Source: Pristionchus mayeri (taxonomy: Eukaryota; Nematoda; Chromadorea; Rhabditida; Neodiplogasteridae). Taken from it: a DNA stretch of 64,000 bases. Below the pieces are notes generated by a model. It was not told the origin of the DNA. It saw only the letters and a program-made list of their open reading frames with translations, and searched no databases. Position 1 is the stretch's first letter. Every line of letters starts with the position of its first letter. The stretch covers positions 2,955,613 to 3,019,612 of the forward strand of contig BTRK01000006.1 of assembly GCA_036245805.1 (NCBI GenBank), given 5' to 3'. Made by a program: the position numbers and the translations under genes. Positions 55,368 through 64,000 of this stretch are shown here, in pieces.

Positions 55368-55545
55368 AGGGTGTTTTTTTAGGGTGTTTTCTCTCACCAG
55401 CTTAACCTAGGGTGTTTTCTCTCACCAGCTTAACTTAGGGTGTTTTCTCTCACCAGCTTAACTTAGGGTATTTTCTCTCACCAGCTTAACTTAGGGTGTT
55501 TTCTCTCACCAGCTTAACTTAGGGTGTTTTCTCTCACCAGCTTAA
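55368..55545 (+). repeat. 28-bp element block, six units (R4)
   Basis: 178-bp block identical in form to R3. Next block 2,251 bp away, with no 18-bp unit between them (118 x 19 + 9). Confidence 0.95.
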
Positions 55546-57618
55546 TCGCCTTGTGTCCCCAGTATCACCTTGTGTCCCCAGCATCACATTGTGTCCCCAG
55601 TATCACCTTGTGTCCCCAGCATCACCTTGTGTCCCCAGCATCACCTTGTGTCCCCAGCATCACCTTGTGTCCCCAGTATCACCTTTTGTCCCCAGCATCA
55701 CCTTCTGTCCCCAGTATCACCTTCTGTCCCCATTATCACCTTGTGTCCCCAGTATCACCTTCTGTCCCCAGTATCACCTTCTGCCCTCTGTATCACCTTC
55801 TGTCCCCAGTATCACCTTCTGTCCCCAGTATCACCTTCTGTCCCCAGCATCACCTTCTGTCCCCAGTATCACCTTGTGTCCCCAGTATCACCTTGTGTCC
55901 CCAGCATCACCTTGTGTCCCCAGTATTACCTTCTGTCCCCAGTATCACCTTCTGTCCCCAGTATCACCTTCTGTCCCCAGTATCACCTTCTGTCCCCAGT
56001 ATCACCTTCTGTCCCCAGTATCACCTTCTGTCCTCTGTATCACCTTCTGTCCCCATTATCACCTTGTGTCCCCAGTATCACCTTCTGTCCCCAGTATCAC
56101 CTTCTGCCCTCTGTATCACCTTCTGTCCCCAGTATCACCTTCTGTCCCCAGTATCACCTTCTATCCCCAGCATTACCTTGTGTCCCCAGCATCACCTTGT
56201 GTCCCCAGTATCACCTTCTGTCCCCAGTATCACCTTCTGTCCCCAGCATCACCTTGTGTCCCCAGTATCACCTTCTGTCCCCAGTATCACCTTCTGCCCT
56301 CTGTATCACCTTCTGTCCCCAGTATCACCTTCTGTCCCCAGTATCACCTTCTGTCCCCAGCATTACCTTCTGTCCCCAGTATCACCTTCTGTCCCCAGTA
56401 TCACCTTCTGTCCCCAGTATCACCTTGTGTCCCCAGTATTACCTTCTGTCCCCAGTATCACCTTCTGTCCCCATTATCACCTTGTGTCCCCAGTATCACC
56501 TTCTGTCCCCAGTATCTCCTTCTGTCCTCTGTATCACCTTCTGTCCCCATTATCACCTTGTGTCCCCAGCATCACCTTCTGTCCCCAGTATCACCTTGTG
56601 TCCCCAGTATCACCTTGTGTCCCCAGCATCACCTTGTGTCCCCAGTATTACCTTCTGTCCCCAGTATCACCTTCTGTCCCCAGTATCACCTTCTGTCCCC
56701 AGTATCACCTTGTGTCCCCAGTATTACCTTCTGTCCCCAGTATCACCTTCTGTCCCCATTATCACCTTGTGTCCCCAGAATCACCTTCTGTCCCCAGTAT
56801 CTCCTTCTGTCCTCTGTATCACCTTCTGTCCCCATTATCACCTTGTGTCCCCAGTATCACCTTCTGTCCCCATTATCACCTTGTGTCCCCAGTATCACCT
56901 TCTGTCCCCAGTATCTCCTTCTGTCCTCTGTATCACCTTCTGTCCCCATTATCACCTTGTGTCCCCAGCATCACCTTCTGTCCCCAGTATCACCTTCTGC
57001 CCTCTGTATCACCTTCTGTCCCCAGTATCACCTTCTGTCCCCAGTATCACCTTCTGTCCCCAGCATTACCTTGTGTCCCCAGCATCACCTTGTGTCCCCA
57101 GTATCACCTTCTGTCCCCAGTATCACCTTCTGTCCCCAGCATCACCTTGTGTCCCCAGTATCACCTTCTGTCCCCAGTATCACCTTCTGTCCTCTGTATA
57201 ACCTTCTGTCCCCAGTATCACCTTCTGTCCCCATTATCACCTTGTGTCCCCATTATCACCTTGTGTCCCCAGTATCACCTTCTGTCCCCAGTATCACCTT
57301 GTGTCCCCAGCATCACCTTGTGTCCCCAGTATTACCTTCTGTCCCCAGTATCACCTTCTGTCCCCAGTATCACCTTCTGTCCCCAGTATCACCTTGTGTC
57401 CCCAGCATCACCTTGTGTCCCCAGTATTACCTTCTGTCCCCAGTATCACCTTCTGTCCCCAGTATCACCTTCTGTCCCCAGTATCACCTTTTGTCCCCAG
57501 TATCACCTTCTGTCCCCAGCATTACCTTGTGTCCCCAGCATCACCTTGTGTCCCCAGTATCACCTTCTGTCCCGAGTATCACCTTCTGTCCCCAGTATCA
57601 CCTTGTGTCCCCAGCATC
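55368..57618. repeat. Right-arm higher-order block, copy 2 (period 2,251 bp)
   Basis: Complete 2,251-bp period from R4 to R5. It matches the R3 copy over about 2.25 kb and the start of the R5 copy at offset 2,251. From 58.2 kb onward the R5 match is shifted to offset 2,270, because the R5 copy has one extra consensus unit in a homogeneous run. Confidence 0.87.
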
Positions 57619-57796
57619 AGCGTGTTTTTTTAGGGTGTTTTCTCTCACCAGCTTAACCTAGGGTGTTTTCTCTCACCAGCTTAACTTAGGGTGTTTTCTC
57701 TCACCAGCTTAACTTAGGGTATTTTCTCTCACCAGCTTAACTTAGGGTGTTTTCTCTCACCAGCTTAACTTAGGGTGTTTTCTCTCACCAGCTTAA
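57619..57796 (+). repeat. 28-bp element block, six units (R5)
   Basis: 178-bp block with a private substitution at its head (CATCAGCGTG, C at 57,621). It is the last element before the window edge, 6.2 kb away. Confidence 0.95.
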
Positions 57797-59222
57797 TCGC
57801 CTTGTGTCCCCAGTATCACCTTGTGTCCCCAGCATCACATTGTGTCCCCAGTATCACCTTGTGTCCCCAGCATCACCTTGTGTCCCCAGCATCACCTTGT
57901 GTCCCCAGCATCACCTTGTGTCCCCAGTATCACCTTTTGTCCCCAGCATCACCTTCTGTCCCCAGTATCACCTTCTGTCCCCATTATCACCTTGTGTCCC
58001 CAGTATCACCTTCTGTCCCCAGTATCACCTTCTGCCCTCTGTATCACCTTCTGTCCCCAGTATCACCTTCTGTCCCCAGTATCACCTTCTGTCCCCAGCA
58101 TCACCTTCTGTCCCCAGTATCACCTTGTGTCCCCAGTATCACCTTGTGTCCCCAGCATCACCTTGTGTCCCCAGTATTACCTTCTGTCCCCAGTATCACC
58201 TTCTGTCCCCAGTATCACCTTCTGTCCCCAGTATCACCTTCTGTCCCCAGTATCACCTTCTGTCCCCAGTATCACCTTCTGTCCCCAGTATCACCTTCTG
58301 TCCTCTGTATCACCTTCTGTCCCCATTATCACCTTGTGTCCCCAGTATCACCTTCTGTCCCCAGTATCACCTTCTGCCCTCTGTATCACCTTCTGTCCCC
58401 AGTATCACCTTCTGTCCCCAGTATCACCTTCTATCCCCAGCATTACCTTGTGTCCCCAGCATCACCTTGTGTCCCCAGTATCACCTTCTGTCCCCAGTAT
58501 CACCTTCTGTCCCCAGCATCACCTTGTGTCCCCAGTATCACCTTCTGTCCCCAGTATCACCTTCTGCCCTCTGTATCACCTTCTGTCCCCAGTATCACCT
58601 TCTGTCCCCAGTATCACCTTCTGTCCCCAGCATTACCTTCTGTCCCCAGTATCACCTTCTGTCCCCAGTATCACCTTCTGTCCCCAGTATCACCTTGTGT
58701 CCCCAGTATTACCTTCTGTCCCCAGTATCACCTTCTGTCCCCATTATCACCTTGTGTCCCCAGTATCACCTTCTGTCCCCAGTATCTCCTTCTGTCCTCT
58801 GTATCACCTTCTGTCCCCATTATCACCTTGTGTCCCCAGCATCACCTTCTGTCCCCAGTATCACCTTGTGTCCCCAGTATCACCTTGTGTCCCCAGCATC
58901 ACCTTGTGTCCCCAGTATTACCTTCTGTCCCCAGTATCACCTTCTGTCCCCAGTATCACCTTCTGTCCCCAGTATCACCTTGTGTCCCCAGTATTACCTT
59001 CTGTCCCCAGTATCACCTTCTGTCCCCATTATCACCTTGTGTCCCCAGAATCACCTTCTGTCCCCAGTATCTCCTTCTGTCCTCTGTATCACCTTCTGTC
59101 CCCATTATCACCTTGTGTCCCCAGTATCACCTTCTGTCCCCATTATCACCTTGTGTCCCCAGTATCACCTTCTGTCCCCAGTATCTCCTTCTGTCCTCTG
59201 TATCACCTTCTGTCCCCATTAT

Positions 59223-62200
59223 CACCTTGTGTCCCCAGTATCACCTTCTGTCCCCAGTATCACCTTCTGCCCTCTGTATCACCTTCTGTCCCCAGTATCA
59301 CCTTCTGTCCCCAGTATCACCTTCTGTCCCCAGCATTACCTTGTGTCCCCAGCATCACCTTGTGTCCCCAGTATCACCTTCTGTCCCCAGTATCACCTTC
59401 TGTCCCCAGCATCACCTTGTGTCCCCAGTATCACCTTCTGTCCCCAGTATCACCTTCTGTCCTCTGTATCACCTTCTGTCCCCAGTATCACCTTCTGTCC
59501 CCATTATCACCTTGTGTCCCCATTATCACCTTGTGTCCCCAGTATCACCTTCTGTCCCCAGTATCACCTTGTGTCCCCAGCATCACCTTGTGTCCCCAGT
59601 ATTACCTTCTGTCCCCAGTATCACCTTCTGTCCCCAGTATCACCTTCTGTCCCCAGTATCACCTTGTGTCCCCAGTATCACCTTCTGTCCCCAGTATCTC
59701 CTTCTGTCCCCAGTATCACCTTCTGTCCCCAGCATTACCTTGTGTCCCCAGCATCACCTTGTGTCCCCAGTATCACCTTCTGTCCCCAGCATCACCTTGT
59801 GTCCCCAGTATCACCTTCTGTCCCCAGTATCACCTTCTGTCCCCAGCATCACCTTGTGTCCCCAGTATCACCTTCTGTCCCCAGTATCACCTTCTGCCCT
59901 CTGTATCACCTTCTGTCCCCAGTATCACCTTCTGTCCCCAGTATCACCTTCTGTCCCCAGCATTACCTTCTGTCCCCAGTATCACCTTCTGTCCCCAGTA
60001 TCACCTTCTGTCCCCAGTATCACCTTGTGTCCCCAGTATTACCTTCTGTCCCCAGTATCACCTTCTGTCCCCATTATCACCTTGTGTCCCCAGTATCACC
60101 TTCTGTCCCCAGTATCTCCTTCTGTCCTCTGTATCACCTTCTGTCCCCATTATCACCTTGTGTCCCCAGCATCACCTTCTGTCCCCAGTATCACCTTGTG
60201 TCCCCAGTATCACCTTGTGTCCCCAGCATCACCTTGTGTCCCCAGTATTACCTTCTGTCCCCAGTATCACCTTCTGTCCCCAGTATCACCTTCTGTCCCC
60301 AGTATCACCTTGTGTCCCCAGTATTACCTTCTGTCCCCAGTATCACCTTCTGTCCCCATTATCACCTTGTGTCCCCAGAATCACCTTCTGTCCCCAGTAT
60401 CTCCTTCTGTCCTCTGTATCACCTTCTGTCCCCATTATCACCTTGTGTCCCCAGTATCACCTTCTGTCCCCATTATCACCTTGTGTCCCCAGTATCACCT
60501 TCTGTCCCCAGTATCTCCTTCTGTCCTCTGTATCACCTTCTGTCCCCATTATCACCTTGTGTCCCCAGTATCACCTTCTGTCCCCAGTATCACCTTCTGC
60601 CCTCTGTATCACCTTCTGTCCCCAGTATCACCTTCTGTCCCCAGTATCACCTTCTGTCCCCAGCATTACCTTGTGTCCCCAGCATCACCTTGTGTCCCCA
60701 GTATCACCTTCTGTCCCCAGTATCACCTTCTGTCCCCAGCATCACCTTGTGTCCCCAGTATCACCTTCTGTCCCCAGTATCACCTTCTGTCCTCTGTATC
60801 ACCTTCTGTCCCCAGTATCACCTTCTGTCCCCATTATCACCTTGTGTCCCCATTATCACCTTGTGTCCCCAGTATCACCTTCTGTCCCCAGTATCACCTT
60901 GTGTCCCCAGCATCACCTTGTGTCCCCAGTATTACCTTCTGTCCCCAGTATCACCTTCTGTCCCCAGTATCACCTTCTGTCCCCAGTATCACCTTGTGTC
61001 CCCAGTATCACCTTTTGTCCCCAGCATCACCTTGTGTCCCCAGTATTACCTTCTGTCCCCAGTATCACCTTCTGTCCCCAGTATCACCTTCTGTCCCCAG
61101 TATCACCTTCTGTCCCCATTATCACCTTGTGTCCCCAGTATCACCTTCTGTCCCCAGTATCTCCTTCTGTCCTCTGTATCACCTTGTGTCCCCAGTATCA
61201 CCTTCTGTCCCCAGTATCACCTTCTGCCCTCTGTATCACCTTCTGTCCCCAGTATCACCTTCTGTCCCCAGTATCACCTTCTGTCCCCAGCATTACCTTG
61301 TGTCCCCAGCATCACCTTGTGTCCCCAGTATCACCTTCTGTCCCCAGTATCACCTTCTGTCCCCAGCATCACCTTGTGTCCCCAGTATCACCTTCTGTCC
61401 CCAGTATCACCTTCTGTCCTCTGTATCACCTTCTGTCCCCAGTATCACCTTCTGTCCCCATTATCACCTTGTGTCCCCATTATCACCTTGTGTCCCCAGT
61501 ATCACCTTCTGTCCCCAGTATCACCTTGTGTCCCCAGCATCACCTTGTGTCCCCAGTATTACCTTCTGTCCCCAGTATCACCTTCTGTCCCCAGTATCAC
61601 CTTCTGTCCCCAGTATCACCTTGTGTCCCCAGTATCACCTTCTGTCCCCAGTATCTCCTTCTGTCCCCAGTATCACCTTCTGTCCCCAGCATTACCTTGT
61701 GTCCCCAGCATCACCTTGTGTCCCCAGTATCACCTTCTGTCCCCAGCATCACCTTGTGTCCCCAGTATCACCTTCTGTCCCCAGTATCACCTTCTGTCCC
61801 CAGCATCACCTTGTGTCCCCAGTATCACCTTCTGTCCCCAGTATCACCTTCTGCCCTCTGTATCACCTTCTGTCCCCAGTATCACCTTCTGTCCCCAGTA
61901 TCACCTTCTGTCCCCAGCATTACCTTCTGTCCCCAGTATCACCTTCTGTCCCCAGTATCACCTTCTGTCCCCAGTATCACCTTGTGTCCCCAGTATTACC
62001 TTCTGTCCCCAGTATCACCTTCTGTCCCCATTATCACCTTGTGTCCCCAGTATCACCTTCTGTCCCCAGTATCTCCTTCTGTCCTCTGTATCACCTTCTG
62101 TCCCCATTATCACCTTGTGTCCCCAGCATCACCTTCTGTCCCCAGTATCACCTTGTGTCCCCAGTATCACCTTGTGTCCCCAGCATCACCTTGTGTCCCC

Positions 62201-63067
62201 AGTATTACCTTCTGTCCCCAGTATCACCTTCTGTCCCCAGTATCACCTTCTGTCCCCAGTATCACCTTGTGTCCCCAGTATTACCTTCTGTCCCCAGTAT
62301 CACCTTCTGTCCCCATTATCACCTTGTGTCCCCAGAATCACCTTCTGTCCCCAGTATCTCCTTCTGTCCTCTGTATCACCTTCTGTCCCCATTATCACCT
62401 TGTGTCCCCAGTATCACCTTCTGTCCCCATTATCACCTTGTGTCCCCAGTATCACCTTCTGTCCCCAGTATCTCCTTCTGTCCTCTGTATCACCTTCTGT
62501 CCCCATTATCACCTTGTGTCCCCAGTATCACCTTCTGTCCCCAGTATCACCTTCTGCCCTCTGTATCACCTTCTGTCCCCAGTATCACCTTCTGTCCCCA
62601 GTATCACCTTCTGTCCCCAGCATTACCTTGTGTCCCCAGCATCACCTTGTGTCCCCAGTATCACCTTCTGTCCCCAGTATCACCTTCTGTCCCCAGCATC
62701 ACCTTGTGTCCCCAGTATCACCTTCTGTCCCCAGTATCACCTTCTGTCCTCTGTATCACCTTCTGTCCCCAGTATCACCTTCTGTCCCCATTATCACCTT
62801 GTGTCCCCATTATCACCTTGTGTCCCCAGTATCACCTTCTGTCCCCAGTATCACCTTGTGTCCCCAGCATCACCTTGTGTCCCCAGTATTACCTTCTGTC
62901 CCCAGTATCACCTTCTGTCCCCAGTATCACCTTCTGTCCCCAGTATCACCTTGTGTCCCCAGTATCACCTTTTGTCCCCAGCATCACCTTGTGTCCCCAG
63001 TATTACCTTCTGTCCCCAGTATCACCTTCTGTCCCCAGTATCACCTTCTGTCCCCAGTATCACCTTC
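59223..63067. repeat. Tandem higher-order repeat, period 1,957 bp
   Basis: 59,223-61,110 corresponds to 61,180-63,067 at an offset of 1,957 bp (103 units). Aligned markers are TATCTCCTTCTGTCCCCAG (59,695 and 61,652), CAGAATCACC (60,376 and 62,333) and CCTTTTGTCCCC (near 61,012 and 62,969). No 28-bp element is involved, so this duplication is independent of the element-bounded blocks. Confidence 0.82.
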
Positions 63068-64000
63068 TGTCCCCAGTATCACCTTCTGTCCCCAGTATCA
63101 CCTTCTGTCCCCAGTATCTCCTTCTGTCCTCTGTATCACCTTCTGTCCCCAGTATCACCTTCTGCCCTCTGTATCACCTTCTGTCCCCAGTATCACCTTT
63201 TGTCCCCAGCATCACCTTCTGTCCCCAGTATCACCTTCTGTCCCCATTATCACCTTGTGTCCCCAGTATCACCTTCTGTCCCCAGTATCACCTTCTGCCC
63301 TCTGTATCACTTTCTGTCCCCAGTATCACCTTCTGTCCCCAGTATCACCTTCTGTCCCCAGCATCACCTTCTGTCCCCAGTATCACCTTGTGTCCCCAGT
63401 ATCACCTTGTGTCCCCAGCATCACCTTGTGTCCCCAGTATTACCTTCTGTCCCCAGTATCACCTTCTGTCCCCAGTATCACCTTCTGTCCCCAGTATCAC
63501 CTTGTGTCCCCAGTATTACCTTCTGTCCCCAGTATCACCTTCTTTCCCCATTATCACCTTGTGTCCCCAGTATCACCTTCTGTCCCCAGTATCTCCTTCT
63601 GTCCTCTGTATCACCTTCTGTCCCCATTATCACCTTGTGTCCCCAGCATCACCTTCTGTCCCCAGTATCACCTTGTGTCCCCAGTATCACCTTGTGTCCC
63701 CAGCATCACCTTGTGTCCCCAGTATTACCTTCTGTCCCCAGTATCACCTTCTGTCCCCAGTATCACCTTCTGTCCCCAGCATCACCTTGTGTCCCCAGTA
63801 TCACCTTCTGTCCCCAGTATCACCTTCTGTCCTCTGTATCACCTTCTGTCCCCAGTATCACCTTTTGTCCCCAGTATCACCTTCTGTCCCCAGCATTACC
63901 TTGTGTCCCCAGCATCACCTTGTGTCCCCAGTATCACCTTCTGTCCCGAGTATCACCTTCTGTCCCCAGTATCACCTTCTGTCCCCATTATCACCTTGTG

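Larger units (their letters stand above)
36912..64000 (+). repeat. 19-bp minisatellite array, right arm (C-rich strand is plus)
   Basis: The same 19-bp family in the opposite orientation, with plus-strand consensus CACCTTCTGTCCCCAGTAT. It continues to the window edge without a boundary. Shared variants include CTTGTG for CTTCTG, CAGCAT, CCATTAT and CCCTCTGTAT. Variants I find only in this arm include CCTTTTGTCCCC, CAGTATCTCC, CAGAATCACC and CCCGAGTATC. A few units are 18 bp because one C is missing (GTGTCCCAGTATC near 38,808, 38,880 and 40,651; GCGTCCCAGTATC near 51,436 and 55,167). Five 178-bp blocks of the 28-bp family interrupt it at 39,099, 40,855, 51,636, 55,368 and 57,619. No gene is supported. 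Confidence 0.97.

Noticed and set aside
1..64000. tRNA, rRNA or other structured RNA genes
   Set aside because: No stretch departs from the 19-bp and 28-bp families long enough to hold one.

Overview
The window is one uninterrupted tandem-repeat locus. I find no protein-coding gene, no RNA gene and no unique-sequence stretch longer than a few tens of bases. Almost all of the 64 kb (about 3,260 units by arithmetic) is a 19-bp minisatellite whose C-rich strand reads CACCTTCTGTCCCCAGTAT. It carries a small set of recurring point variants and is broken at 24 places by a second family, a 28-bp tandem unit present as 1, 2 or 6 copies. The organism cannot be named from this. The scale, the higher-order structure and the absence of genes point to a eukaryotic nuclear genome, probably a vertebrate or other large genome, in a heterochromatic or subtelomeric-type array. 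An avian or other GC-rich, minisatellite-rich vertebrate is only a guess.

Layout. From 1 to 36,911 the G-rich strand is the plus strand (left arm). At 36,906-36,920 there is a near-palindromic junction with a 3-nt centre. From 36,912 to 64,000 the same repeat runs in the opposite orientation, with the C-rich strand as plus (right arm). The left arm holds 19 copies of the 28-bp element (17 double-unit blocks of 66 bp and 2 single-unit blocks of 38 bp). The right arm holds five blocks, each of 178 bp (six units). The elements invert with the arms, as does most of their flanking context, so the two arms derive from one ancestral array. However, copy number, diagnostic variants and unit order are arm-specific, so they have been homogenised separately.

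Higher-order structure. Each arm contains large, nearly exact duplications. In the left arm these are a 1,887-bp period at 1-3,621, three copies of a 1,553-bp block, and a 2,580-bp offset duplication. In the right arm they are a 2,551-bp exact duplication at offset 4,560, a block starting at 51,636, 55,368 and 57,619, a 1,957-bp tandem period near 59-63 kb, and smaller ones of 1,007 and 741 bp. Distances between elements obey simple arithmetic: whole 19-bp units, plus the element, plus 2 bp, with rare +3, +1 or -1 unit variants. This is the expected pattern when an array changes by in-register unequal exchange or gene conversion.

The C-rich strand is open in all three frames over long distances only because the 19-bp unit has no stop codon, and because 19 is not a multiple of 3 all frames give the same 19-residue peptide repeat. 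I treat these open frames as artefacts of the repeat, not as genes.
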